Of a stretch of 64,000 bases of DNA, positions 44,526-55,600 are shown piece after piece. The DNA comes from Heterocephalus glaber (taxonomy: Eukaryota > Chordata > Mammalia > Rodentia > Bathyergidae), in assembly GCF_000247695.1 (NCBI RefSeq), contig NW_004624742.1:10025574-10089573 (forward strand). The letters are read 5' to 3'. A program made the translations under genes and the position numbers. A model generated the notes under the pieces. It was not told where the DNA came from. It did not search any database and saw nothing but the letters and a program-made list of their open reading frames with translations. Each line of letters starts with the position of its first letter. Positions within the stretch are counted from its first letter, which is position 1.

Positions 44526-46900
44526 AACCGTACACGTCAGGGAAAGAGATGAAATATTTAGAAACAAATCTTGGCCCATCCTATCAAATGCAACTGGGAA
44601 ATTAAGTAAGATAAAAACAGAAACACTTCCTTGTATTTGTCAATCAAAGGTCATTAGTGACCTTGGCAGAAACCGTTTTAGTGGAGTGTTGGGGACAGAA
44701 ACCAGATTACAGTGTGGTACACAATGAGTAAGAAAGAGAATGTGGAAAAAGTGAGTGTAGCTTCCTCTTTTCAGAAGTCTGAACATTAAAGGGGAGGGAG
44801 AGAGAGAAAGAGAGCAAGAGAAATCAAAGAGCTAGTTTTGCAAAGACCTAAGCAAGTTGCACATGCCAAGCAGCAGTCATGGCCATCGCACACAGAGAAT
44901 CTTGGCACATTAACATACATGTATGCATCTTGGTTCCACGTTTTTTCCTATCAGAAGTTTAAATTCCCTTCCAATATTCCAAAATATTCAATTCTCATTT
45001 AATATGCTGATTACCCTCCACGTTACAAAGAATTGTGTTAAAGCTTGGATACACACTGAACTCTATTCCATATTATCAAGTAGTAGTTGACTTGGTCAAA
45101 AATTTGCATTTTTCTGCATGAGAATTTTGACAATTTACTTCCTCATTCAATTGAGTTAGCTTGAACTATATGAAATCACTGCTTTGTGGGTCAAAAACAG
45201 GTGAATAGTGACAGTTTCTTGTGGTTCAACCTAATAGTAGACAGGAACCTAGGAAGATCATAGCATTTCAATATAGTGTTGAATGAGATGAAAGGCAAAA
45301 AGAAACAAACAAACAAAATAACTAGTACAAAGGGTATTGAGTGAGTTAAAAAGAAAAAAAGTAATCTTTTTGTCTGAGTTAGATGTGTGTTCCCAAGGGA
45401 AATAATTTTTGAGCATGTAGCTTGATAGTAATAATAACATTTTAGGGAGTACAGATGGCTCAGGGGATCAATTGGGATTTAGGGAGTGGGGCTTTTACCA
45501 GCAATCTGACCGATTTAGTCAGACTAACTTGCAATTTTACACAGTTAAACATCTTAAGACCTGAGACCAACAGACCAAAGAAAAGCACTGTTACAAAGGG
45601 GTGTCAGAGTAACCCTTGGCAAATTGTTTATGATTGTTGTAATAGGATGACTCCATCTTTAAGGTGAAGGTGTGGATTATCTGCTCATTCTCACTCCAGT
45701 GTGAGAAGTGCAGAACTCTAAATTGGAATTAAAACAGTCCTGGTACAGTCAGTGAGAGAAAGTAATTTTTCCCAACTGCCTGTACTAAAAATAAACCAGA
45801 GGTAGTCTCAGGAGACAGCTCCCTAGTCTCCTTCATGGACAGTAAATTCACTGTGGTGGGAGACTGAGGTGGACTGAAAACAAATTCTTGAAGAAAGAAA
45901 AACACCCTAATGAAGGCACCAGTGGTGAGTTGATGGGAACTGAGCTACCACTGGGAATGTATTAACTGAGCGTTTTCTCCAGAGCAGGGTCATTGGACGA
46001 ATCTATGAGGAGAAATTCCCACAGCAGCACACAATTTGGGCACTAGCTAACTTTTTGGACTGTCCTTTGTCAGCTGTCAGAATCACATACTCACAAAGAG
46101 GAAAAGACTCACTAAAATGCAACTAAAGGACAAACAGCAGCAGACCTAACCCTTTTTATGTTAGCAGAGGAAACATGGAAACTTTTAAACCACTACACCA
46201 GGCATTTGTGTCAGTCATGCAATCTCACTGCAGGTCTTGTTTCTCATCTCTGTGAAACCACAGCTAGGCCATGGCCAGGCAATCCCTTGCCACAACCCAT
46301 TGCTTAATCCAGAGTGCCATACTAGGCACAGGAAGTTGTCTATTACAGGCTCAAGATTGGGGCTACCCAGCATCTTGAAGAAATAAATGCCTTCTTTGTC
46401 AAGCTATAAAAATCTCCTTGCTGGACAAGAAATGAATGGGGAATCCTCAATCATATCTGGATTTTTCTATTACTAAGTTGCAAGCAGAGCTCTTTCTGCT
46501 ATTATTTATCATTTAATATTATAAAATTGGTCTGTAGAACTTAAGGTCTCAAAAGACTGGCCTGGGTGGAGCTTGCTTTTCCAGCTTATATGATGTACTG
46601 TGTAAAATTTAATATTGTTGCTTTTACTATTACAATACCATAACTATAATGTATATGATGAAATACATGACCTGCCTCCTGAAGTAAGGTATTTTCTAAA
46701 TTCTAAAGCTAAATAACTGACAGGGCCAGACATAAAATTATACCCAGAAATTCAGACCAAGTGTCTAATCACCCTGAGGTTACCTTGGAGGGCTAAATGT
46801 CAATCATGGTTGGGAAGAGGTAATTTGCCTCATTGTGTTGCTTGAGAATGGATTTTCCTACTACACCTGGAAAAGGTTGTGCCTAATTATGTGATTGTTC
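44526..46900. other. Unassigned non-coding sequence
   Basis: A GA-rich run (about 44794-44822) is the only simple repeat. The stretch at 45450-46160 could be a diverged retroviral internal region, but I could not match a motif. There is no supportable gene. Confidence 0.35.
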
Positions 46901-46904
46901 CAAA

Positions 46905-47275
46905 TTATTTGTTTTCCTTCTGAAAAGAAGCTTATACTTTCTCAACCCATTGATATCAACTTGACCATGTGACCTGATTTAGCCAATGGAATGTGATCAA
47001 AAAGGATAACTACCACTTCCAAGCAGAAACTTTGAGAGCCATCATGTGTTTCACTACTCCTCTTCTCTTTCTGCTCAGAAAATAGAATGATTTAAATATG
47101 GACTGCATTCCTTCACCCTCAATTTCAGAAGGAAGAAATGTGGGACAGAGCTGCAACTGACCTCCACCCAACATGGAACAAGGGAGAAAACAAATCCTGA
47201 TTGCTATAAGCCACCAAGAACTGGTTCATTACTAGAGAATATTATAGAACAAGCTGACTGATATCGAAGTAAAAC
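46905..47275 (+). repeat. MLT1-type MaLR LTR
   Basis: 'ccatgtgacctgatttagcc', 'aatggaatgtgatcaaaaag', 'taccacttccaagcagaaac' and 'ttgctataagccaccaagaa' match an old MLT1 LTR (catgtgacttgctttggccaatgg...cacttcc...aagccact). Confidence 0.65.
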
Positions 47276-47649
47276 AAACACTAGTACAGAAAGTAGATCT
47301 GTTCCCTGAAACCCATCCATGACCAATCGAGCACAGACAAGGAAAGGGTCCATGGAAGTAAGGAATGAAAAAGGTAGAGAAAAATAATTCCAAGAAATAT
47401 TGTTGGGGTTCCAGAAGACCTGGTTATGTTCTGTCAGCTGCATCTTAGGGCCTTTATTTGCTTCTAGACTTTTTCTCCTTGCTTCTCAGTTGGTGTTGCA
47501 AGGAACGTCTTGCTTTGAGAATACTAATTAGAGAATGGTCAGCCTTAAGTAACTTAGTTTGAGAATATCAGTTTTAGAAACACCAGTTATAAGTAAGTTT
47601 AGGAAACTTTCATATGATGTGTTCTCAACCTCCAGCAACCAGACTGTAT
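47276..47649. other. Non-coding sequence, nothing recognised
   Basis: No gene or nameable repeat is present between the MLT1-type LTR and the L2 fossil. Confidence 0.35.
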
Positions 47650-49445
47650 TTTCCTAGTCCATTAACTCACTTACTCCCTTGAAAAGCTCTTTTATATCTA
47701 CTCCTCCCTATCAAACTTCCAAACACCTCTGCTGTCTACATCCTGGGCTCAAAACTTTGTTTCCTAATTCACTGAGAGAGAGATACCACTCAAACTTCAC
47801 TCAGGCCCCAGCATCAGGTCTCCTCTCCTACCTCGAACTATGCCTATTTGCTCAGGCTTCCCTCCTAGCCATGTGTCGTGTGAAGACAATTCCTCATCTG
47901 TCACTAACCCTATCCCCCTCACTTGCTGAAGGACATTGCTCCAGCAAATTTCTCTTCTCTCTTCTGCATCAAGTTTTCCCTCTGGTTGAAGACCCTAATC
48001 AACATTCAAACATTTCATTTTCTCATATATTTAAAAAACTTTCTTTACTATAATTACTCTCTAGCTAATCCTCTTCCTCTGATTCCCCTTAGAGTAAAGT
48101 CCTTCAAAGGAGCACCCATACCCTCTGTCTCCAGTTTCTCGCCTCAGCCCTCATATTCTTTCTTGACCTCACTCCAATCAGATTTCACCTACACTTCTCT
48201 GTAGGTGCTGCTCTTATCAAGGTGCCAAAGATCAGAAACTTTGGACTTGATCAGTCTTTCTTCCTTGAAAACACCTTTATTTTTAAAACTGGGCTTCCAA
48301 GACTCTCTGCTTATTTGGTTTTTCTCCTACTTCTCTGATCTCTTTGTTTCCCTTAATGTTTCTTATCTCTGGGTTTCAGGCCCCAGGCTGTCCCTGGATT
48401 GGGTATCTTTTCTATGTATTCTTACACCATTGGGAACCCCGTCCAATGCTATAGCTCTAATAACTTTGTACTTGCAGCCTGACTCTCTCCTGTAAACCCT
48501 ATTATCAGGTATCTGTGACACTGATTTAAGCATGGACTGGATACCTAACAGTCACCCAGCGGTTGACAGATCTAAACTAAACTTGCTAACCCCACACCAG
48601 CACCAAAATTGTTCCTCCCACAGTCCTTCCCATCTCAGCAACTGGTAACTCTTAGTTCAGCTGAAAACCCCTAACATTTCCTTGACTTCTCTTTTCTTAT
48701 ACCTACATACTATCCATCCAGCAAATCCTGTTGATTCCACCTTCAAAATATAACCAGAATCTCACCACTTCTTGCTTCTACTGCTACGGTTCTAGTATGA
48801 ACCACCATTATCTCTTACCTGGGTTGGTGCAGTAGCATCCTTGCTGCTCTTCCTTTTTCTGTCCTTGCTCTTTTTTAGATTCTGTTGAAACAGCAATAAA
48901 ATTATCATATTCAAGTATGTCATATGGCACTCTCTGCTTAACATCTTCCAAAGTCTTTTTTGTCATCTCCCCTCCTTCTCTCCTCCTCTTCATTTATCCC
49001 ATTGTAGCTTTACTGGTTTCCTAGCCTTTCCTTGAATATATCAGGCATGCTCCCATCTATGAAGCTTTGAACTTGCTAGTCTCCCTGCCTGGACTGTTCT
49101 TCTGAGTGCTTTCATTTCCCCCATGAACTAGGAAGCAAAATAACCATAGCTTATTCACTTCACTTTCTTCAGATCCTTACTCGGTAAAGTCTTCCTGGCC
49201 CAGTCCACCTGATGTTACATGCTCTACCCACACGACCCCACTTCATTCCTCTGCTAACCACTTATCATTATCCAACATACCATACATTTTACTTGCTTAT
49301 CCTATTTATTGCCTGAATTCCCCAGCCTAGAATGTAAGCTCTATGAAGAAAGAGAGTTTTTGAAAGCAACTACAACTTAAATACCTAAAGTAAGGCCTGA
49401 TACTTGGAAAGCTCAATAAACATTTCTTGAAAGATTAAATAAAAC
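47650..49445 (+). pseudogene. Long L2 LINE fossil with reverse-transcriptase remnant and 3' UTR
   Basis: The C/T-rich plus strand keeps the order of an L2 (CR1 clade) element. The reverse-transcriptase part lies near 48160-48500: a FSYFSDLFVSL-like segment at about 48319-48351 and a broken GVPQGS...LGPL-like region after it. Later blocks include 'ccagcaaatcctgttgattc', 'cttcaaaatataaccagaat' and 'accaccattatctcttacct'. The 3' UTR has 'gaatgtaagctctatgaaga' and ends 'ctcaataaacatttcttgaa'. L2 ORF2 encoded endonuclease plus reverse transcriptase for target-primed insertion. This copy has many stops and frameshifts and is inactive. The region before 48100 is assigned less surely. Confidence 0.72.
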
Positions 49446-49690
49446 TTTTTGAAAATTACCTTCTTGATGCCCAAGCTTAGCATTATTTTTTATCTTGATT
49501 TTCCTCCTTGCCTGCTCTTTTCTTTCCCTTTTCCCAGTCTTTATGGTCATTCTACTAATTTTTATTTTCCAGGCCAAAGTTCCAAACCCCTGTCTCTTCT
49601 TTTTATCATTTTCTAATCCTATTCTCTAATCCACAGCATTACTTCTTTAACAGGTGGGTTTACTTACTGAATTTAGCGTTCTGTCACCAT
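49446..49690. other. C/T-rich non-coding sequence, nothing recognised
   Basis: It continues the pyrimidine-rich strand beyond the L2 end without identifiable repeat blocks. Confidence 0.35.
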
Positions 49691-49694
49691 TTCT

Positions 49695-49820
49695 TGGAGT
49701 CATAGGAAAGTATTCAAGTTGATATGACCTTAGAGGTCATCTAGGTCCAGCCTTTCATAAGACACCAAAGCAAACTTCAGAGGAGTCAAGAAACTCTTCA
49801 AGGGTGCACACTTCATTCTT
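49695..49820 (-). repeat. MIR-family SINE fragment, antisense
   Basis: 'gatatgaccttagaggtcat' with 'ctaggtccagcctttcataa' and 'cagaggagtcaagaaactc' fits the MIR3/MIRb-type antisense core (gggaccttagaggtcatctagtcca). Confidence 0.6.
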
Positions 49821-50139
49821 GGCTTCCAGCCCATTCCCTCCTACTGTAAGAGTCATCCCATCTTCCTTCTGACTTGCGGAAGTAAAATGAGCTTCTGCTA
49901 ATCGCTTTCCTTCTATTTTTTATCTTCCCCTGGTTATATCATTTTTATATCTTCATAGATCTGCTTTTATCTCATTTTGCAAGAATATTTGTATAAAATT
50001 TAAAAGGACAATTTTCCTAGAATTTTTTTAAAACCCCTACAGACTCTACTAAAGTTTTCATTAGATTCTTTTAAGATGTATTATGTATAAATATGCAAAG
50101 GATGTGTTAGAATTTAAACTCCAGAACAAAAATGTTTCA

Positions 50140-50235
50140 GAAAACATGATTAAGATGTTAATAACACCACCCACCTCAAAAGGATGTTGCAAAGATACAG
50201 TAAGAAAACATACATCACCTGGCACAGGAAGCACC
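50140..50235 (+). repeat. MIR SINE 3' fragment
   Basis: 'taataacaccacccacctca', 'aaaggatgttgcaaagatac' and 'catcacctggcacaggaag' correspond to the MIR 3' half. Confidence 0.6.
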
Positions 50236-50479
50236 GAGGGAAAGGACACTAAGTTGTGGATTGTGAGCTCATGGTGTGAGGGCTGTGTGTACCCAAGTTC
50301 CTTTGTGGCCCTGTTGATCCTGTAAAATACTGAGACCCAATTTTCACCCTCAATATGAAAATGTGATGAATTGGTAATGGTCCAGTTAGTTATGGTAATT
50401 TATTCTTCTACTTCCTAGAGCATTTTAAAGTACACTTTTTGAATATTGATTTTTTTTTTTAAAGCATAACATCCCCAAA

Positions 50480-50620
50480 AGCCACGACTGCCAACAGCTA
50501 TCACCATCCCCATTTTATCTCTTATGGAAACTGAAACCCAAAGGTTATTTGCCTCAGCTCAAACACAGCCAAGCAGTGGGAGAAATGGAACCAGAACTTT
50601 GAACAGGCAATGCTGAGTTA
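50480..50620 (-). repeat. MIR SINE fragment, antisense
   Basis: 'caccatccccattttatctc', 'ttatggaaactgaaacccaa', 'atttgcctcagctcaaacac' and 'agccaagcagtgggagaaat' match antisense MIR. Confidence 0.7.
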
Positions 50621-50674
50621 GCCCACCGAGTCAAACAGCTATGTACTAGCAAATAATTCAGAACGAAAAATTAA

Positions 50675-51170
50675 CCATTTGTAAACCTATGGACAGATGA
50701 AGTCTACACCTCATGCTCTTGAATTGGGGTGGTCTCTGTGAGTGTTTGGCCAATAGAAGAGAGCAGAAGTGGAACTGGGTCAGATTCCAGTTCTAGGACC
50801 TAAGAAATTGACAATTTCCAACTCTTACCTCTTAAAACACAATCTCTGGGATCCCTGGATCACTGTTAAGAGCTCCTATCACCCTAAAGCTGCTCTCTTA
50901 GAGAGGTCATGTGTAGACACTTCATCAGCAGACCCAGGTGAGCCCAACTTTCAGCCAAAACTGCCATCGTGCCATCAGATGACTGCAGCCATCCTGACCT
51001 TCCTGTCCAGCCAACCCAGAAGCCCAAGATCACCTAAGGATCTAGGTTAAGAATCACCCAACTGAGACATCTGTGCCTGATTCCCAAGCAGCAAAACGTT
51101 GATATAACAAAATGCTTACTCTTCCTAGACAGATTTTAGAATGATTTATTTTATACCAATAGAAAAAGGG
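50675..51170 (+). repeat. MLT1-type MaLR LTR
   Basis: 'gtttggccaatagaagagag', 'cagaagtggaactgggtcag', 'ttccagttctaggacctaag', 'gaggtcatgtgtagacactt' and 'cagatgactgcagccatcct' follow an MLT1J/K-like LTR. MaLR internal-like sequence follows directly. Confidence 0.65.
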
Positions 51171-51510
51171 AACAGAATTTGATACCTGAAAGAGAAGTGC
51201 TACCACAACAATAACCTAAAACCATGATTTTGGAACCAGGAAGAAGACAGAAGCTGGAAAAACCTTGAAGACACTGTTCATGAAAGTGGAAGAGCCTGGA
51301 GGAAACTGTGGGTGACCACATAGTACAGCAATTGCTATTGGAGGCTGGAGAATATGTGACTCTGGTTTTGAAGTGGCAGCAATTTTGGCAACATTGTTAC
51401 CTGTGGTAATCTAGGCAACAGAAAATATGCCTAATGAAGTGACAGAATTGGCAGGCTTTCAGTTTCTGGAAGGAGTGCCAAAAGAGCCAATGATTTAAAT
51501 CAGATATGCA
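51170..51510 (+). repeat. MaLR internal-region remnant
   Basis: 'acagaatttgatacctgaaa', 'ttttggaaccaggaagaaga', 'gctggaaaaaccttgaagac', 'ggaggctggagaatatgtga' and 'tttgaagtggcagcaatttt' resemble the start of MLT1/MST internal sequence. It has no open frame. Confidence 0.5.
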
Positions 51511-51675
51511 TGATGTACTATTAATAGAGAAAGGTGAGCTAAAAAGTAAACTATTAAATCATTCTAATTGCATGAATAATGTTGATATAATTATTTTAAA
51601 TATATAAATAATGTGTGTATTATTTTATTATATTATCACATAATTTCTAGGAAGGACTGATAAAGTGTCAACTGT

Positions 51676-51836
51676 GGCTGGATGTAATGGCCACAGTATC
51701 TTAGTTCTGTAGTCCCAGCACTCAGAAGGCAGAAGCAGGAGGATTGCCTGAATTTGAGGCCAGCCCAGACTATATAGTGAGGTCTGCATAGCGAGACCTT
51801 GTCTTAGAAAACAAAAAAAAAAAGAAAAAGAAAAAA
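51676..51836 (+). repeat. B1 SINE
   Basis: 'tgtagtcccagcactcagaa', 'ggaggattgcctgaatttga', 'ggccagcccagactatatag' and 'gcgagaccttgtctta' are followed by an A-rich tail. The flanks gtcaactgtg and gtcagctata may be a diverged target duplication. Confidence 0.92.
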
Positions 51837-52139
51837 GTCAGCTATAGTGAGCGAGATTTCAGAAATGCCAGACTAGAAACTACTCTGTGATTTCTATTCC
51901 CTCCATTTTTGAATGAGAATGCCTATTGCATTTAGCTTACCACTGTCTTAACAAATTTATTTCTCTAGTTCACAGGTTAAGATGACAACAGTCAGAATGA
52001 AACTAAAGAGTTACATTCATAACTGGACCTGATCTGAAAGCCAAGATTCTGGCTCTTGAGCCTGATCCTGATAGTGCCTGGGTACTGATGCTATGAGATG
52101 GGAATCTGGGAGCTCTTCAAAGAGAAGGAATGTATTCTT

Positions 52140-52790
52140 GCATGGAGAGGGGATTGTGACAAATTAAAAATAGCAGCAAAGTCTTTGACATCCTTTCGGT
52201 TACGAGATAGGGAATATGTCCCTTCCTCTCAACTCTGGATGGGCTCCATGACTTGCTCTGACCAAGAGAATATGGCAGAAGTGATACTGAGCTGGTTCTC
52301 GAACCTGACCAGTGTGGGGGGGGGTGGTGGCGAACCTATGGCACACGTGCTGCGGTGGGCTGTTTGTATCACTGAAAGTTTTGAAAGATTTACCTTTCAC
52401 TGAGTCCTAGACCTTAATAAATGACAGCTTCCATTTAGGTTTTCTTGGACCAGTATCTTTAAAAGCCCTGAGTTTCCAACTCTCCTGATACCATCTTGCA
52501 AGCACTAAGTGTAGGTGTTCTAGTTGACAGTCCAGCCATCCCCATGCAGCACTAAATTTATGAATAAAGCCATCTTGGGATCTCCAGATCAGCTCTGGAG
52601 CTCACAGATGAGTATTACCAAGAGATCTCAGGAGACTCCACAGGAAACAGAGCACTTACCCCACCGAATCATATTGAACCATTGACCGAAAAATAGTAAA
52701 ATGTTTTAAAATGACAATTTAAAATAGTAAAATGATGTTTTAAACCACTAAGTTTTAGGGTAATTTGTTACACAGAAAGAAAGAAACAGG
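52140..52790 (+). repeat. MLT1-type MaLR LTR, interrupted by a SPIN-like element
   Basis: 'gctccatgacttgctctgac', 'caagagaatatggcagaagt', 'cctagaccttaataaatgac', 'agcttccatttaggttttct' and 'aaaccactaagttttagggt' with 'aatttgttacacagaaag' follow an MLT1 LTR. Together with 50675-51170 and the internal remnant this could be the 3' LTR of one old provirus. Confidence 0.7.
52310..52402. mobile_element. Short SPIN-like hAT derivative nested in the MLT1-type LTR
   Basis: The left part contains 'ggtggtggcgaacctatggc' followed by 'acacgtgc', the same left end as the element at 37806. It is preceded by CAGTG and an expanded G run (G10). Its right end 'acctttcactg' is only loosely like the inverted terminus. 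The interrupted LTR repeats 'cct(a)gacc' on both sides (5' copy one base short), fitting a hAT-type 8-bp duplication centred on CTAG. The interior is internally deleted. Confidence 0.6.
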
Positions 52791-52929
52791 ACCCTAACTA
52801 TACATATATATGAGTAAAAGGAGGTAGGCATATTTTTCACAATGGATTGTACTTTCTAAAGAGGTGATGAGGTGAATTTTTGTAAAGGAAATTACATTTC
52901 AAATGTGCTAAGGCTGCTTTCTATTTTGC

Positions 52930-53065
52930 TCATAAAGCATACAGAGAATAGTAACTATTCCACCTAGTTCATAGGAATATTGAGAGGCAAAGGAGATAAT
53001 GTATGTGAAATGCATCTGCAAAGCTTTTCCTGTCATGCAAATGTAAGACATTATTATTACTTTTA
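52930..53065 (+). repeat. MIR SINE 3' fragment
   Basis: 'gaatagtaactattccacct', 'agttcataggaatattgaga', 'ataatgtatgtgaaatgcat' and 'attattattacttt' at the end follow the MIR 3' half. Confidence 0.6.
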
Positions 53066-53650
53066 AAGAAAGATTCAAGAGTGAAGTTTCTCTTTGCAAT
53101 TCAAGTAATCACCTAGTTTCTGTTTTTACCAATTTTGTTCCCTTAGCTCATCACATGCCTTTCTTCTTTATACCAGGTATTTACAGGCATGTAAAGTTGC
53201 TATCCTGCAAATACAGACAGAATTCAGTACTGAATTTAGTGGTGCTTGCCAATAAATTGCCATGATACATTTTAGCACATGTTGCCGATGTGTGCTAACT
53301 CTGGTAAACAAGGCACAACTCAATCAAACATGCAACCCTTGGTGGAGGGAGGACACAGCTTGAGACACAAGCTCTGCCCCTGGGCCGTGGTTCTGCCCCG
53401 TCCTAGTACTTGATGAAAAACACAGTGTGCAGAAAGGAGAGAGATCGGGGAGTGTTACAATACTTTGTTCTGTGACAACGAATAAAGTGTTATAAAAGGC
53501 CCAGAAGTAGACCTGTGCATTACTTCTGTGAGGAAAGCTGAGACTGTGGGAAACTTGTCAGACTTCTGGTTCCTGAAGTAAATTTTAGTAAGTGCTGTTT
53601 CATGTTTTTGATGAAAAAGTTCTTTCTGCTTACAAAGTAAAAATATAGAG
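53066..53650. other. Non-coding sequence, nothing recognised
   Basis: No gene or nameable repeat is present. Confidence 0.4.
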
Positions 53651-53654
53651 AGGT

Positions 53655-53775
53655 CTTCTTTTTTGAGACAGGGTTTCATTATGCTTCTAAGTTGCCCAGA
53701 TGAGGCTCAAACTTGCTATTCTCCTGCCTCAGCTTCACAAAGTGCTGGGATCACAGATGTGTACCACCACAAACA
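53655..53775 (-). repeat. B1 SINE, antisense
   Basis: 'ttttttgagacagggtttca', 'ttgcccagatgaggctcaaa', 'tctcctgcctcagcttcaca' and 'aagtgctgggatcacagatg' are the antisense B1 blocks in order. Confidence 0.92.
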
Positions 53776-53839
53776 TCTTCTCTTGTATTCAATATCAAAA
53801 AGGAACCTTGAACCACCTAACCACACAAGCACACATGCA

Positions 53840-53854
53840 TACACACACACACAC
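53840..53854. repeat. Short (CA)n run
   Basis: About seven CA units in a CA-rich context starting at 53822. Confidence 0.8.
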
Positions 53855-53859
53855 TAGTG

Positions 53860-54370
53860 CAGGTAACACTAGCTGTGTCTGCTTTCACCCTCTAAGCCCT
53901 GGAACATACACAAAGAGTAGCCCATGGCTGAAGCTATGTCACAGCAACACGTCACAGCTGTCATCTACACATTGGCTTCACTTTGTGCCTCCTGGGAACT
54001 GGGCTCCTTTCTGCTGAGAGCTCAGAACTCCTTCCTCTGTCAGCACATTTGCCAAGCAGGTAGAAAGTGTGTGGTAAGGTACTGTTCAGATACTGGTCCG
54101 TCCTCCCGTTCAGCACATGAACTTTAGAGGGCTTCAGGGACATGGAACCTGAGAGAATCTACTACCCACTAGGGAGGAAGCCAAGCCCAGACAGGAGGAA
54201 TGGGAGGGTGCAACTAAGACAAAGACCTTTACTGCAATTGTGCCTTCAATTCAGGGAAACCACTAAAAAGCAAATCAAGCAAACACATTTTAATACAAGG
54301 TTCCACAACATGGCTAGGATGAGACCCAGCATTCACTGCTGGGGGGTAAAAAGCAATACAAGTATTGATA
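53860..54370. other. Non-coding sequence, nothing recognised
   Basis: The 130-codon frame at 54142-54534 (plus) extends into an antisense MIR and resembles no protein, so it is not treated as a gene. Confidence 0.4.
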
Positions 54371-54374
54371 GCTC

Positions 54375-54540
54375 ACTGGGTTTCCTCACTAAAACCCTAT
54401 TAAGTAGATTACCATCTTCATTTTACAAACAAGAAAATCAAGAAACAGAGACCGTAAGGAAGCACTCAGGGAGCATCCAGTTCCTTGGACTTAATGCCCA
54501 AGTCTGGCTCCAGAGCAATGTGCTTGACCACTGAATGATA
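54375..54540 (-). repeat. MIR SINE fragment, antisense
   Basis: 'accatcttcattttacaaac', 'aagaaaatcaagaaacagag' and 'aagtctggctccagagcaat' with 'gtgcttgaccactgaa' follow antisense MIR to its 5' end. Confidence 0.75.
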
Positions 54541-54594
54541 CCAGCTTCTGAGTGAGGAGGAGGGGCTCGTGATAGCTGTCATTTCCTCAAAAGA

Positions 54595-54760
54595 TAGCAT
54601 GGTAAAGGAAACCTGGGAGAACTCCAGTCTCAGCTTCTTAATACCTCCATAACCCCAGGCAACCAGTGGGCAACTCTGAACACTCATGGGGTCGGCGTGA
54701 GTTTTAATAATCTGTCAAGTGCCTGGCATTTAATATGCACTCGATAAATGAAAGATCAGT
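54595..54760 (+). repeat. MIR SINE fragment
   Basis: The 3' end 'tgtcaagtgcctggcattta' plus 'atatgcactcgataaatgaa' is a clear MIR terminus. The part before it is more diverged. Confidence 0.65.
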
Positions 54761-55164
54761 TACTAGCTACCAATTATCAACAAACACGAGAGGAAGGAAT
54801 TATACCTATTTTATCTAGAAACTGAGGATTCAGGTTGGCTGGAATACCACAGTTGAGTCAAGATTTGTTCCTAGGGTTTTATAATTCCAAATCCTGGGCT
54901 GATTGCACAGCATTCATCTCGGCACACCAGCTTGTTTGCTATCAACCTCGGCCACAGGTGACTTTTTCACTAATCACTTAACATTTGTCAAGTATCTGTG
55001 CGCTGAAACTGCAATGCTGAGTTAACTCATTGCTTTTCAAATTCTGTTTTATGCTCTAATGTTTAGGCTAGGAAAATACTTATGTTTCCTCTCCTGGGGA
55101 AAATATTGAGCTTAGAAGTAGTAGTACTTCATAAAACTAATAAAGATGGCTTAGTTGAGAGAAA

Positions 55165-55315
55165 ATGAATCTGAACTAAGAATCAGAACACTGGTTTTGG
55201 TTTTCCTTTGTTTTCACAATTCTCCACTGACTAACTGTGCACTTAATCATGTGCCTTAACCCGCAAAGACCTCTGTGGCCTCCTCATAAAGTGAGAGGTG
55301 AGCACTGAAAGTCCC
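55165..55315 (+). repeat. Possible MIR SINE fragment
   Basis: 'ccactgactaactgtgcact', 'taatcatgtgccttaacccg' and 'ctgtggcctcctcataaagt' follow the MIR core loosely. Confidence 0.4.
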
Positions 55316-55424
55316 TTGTTATTCTGATACGCTACTTCGTAGTACCTCAGTCACATGTACGCACGCACACAGCGCCTAACCTCCCCCAGAACACAGCTTC
55401 CTCCCACAATAGCTCCAACAGCAT

Positions 55425-55600
55425 TGTTATTCCTTAAAGAGTTGCTTCAGAACTCAGACTCCAGGACCCCTGCAAGTCTGATTCAGTTGATCAGGATGAA
55501 GCTAGAGGGTCTGCATTTTGTGAACACTCTCCCACAGTTTTACAGGAGCTCAGTCAGGCTAGGAAATCACTACTTCAGCCTGCTCTTCAGGGTTAGCAGA
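55425..55600. mobile_element. hAT-Charlie type DNA transposon relic
   Basis: 'tgcttcagaactcagactcc', 'gtctgattcagttgatcagg', 'agagggtctgcattttgtga' and 'ggctaggaaatcactacttc' resemble the middle and right end of MER20-like elements (ctgatttaattggtctgg...gaatctgcatttt...gagaaccactg). Its ends are too diverged for a target duplication. Confidence 0.5.

Noticed and set aside
44526..46900. Retroviral internal region at about 45450-46160
   Set aside because: The composition and a few phrases suggested ERV sequence, but no motif or frame could be supported.
47679..48053. 124-codon plus-strand frame as a small protein
   Set aside because: It lies in the C/T-rich strand of the probable L2 fossil; the frame is a by-product of few purine stops.
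54142..54534. 130-codon plus-strand frame
   Set aside because: Its 3' third is an antisense MIR and no family resemblance was found.
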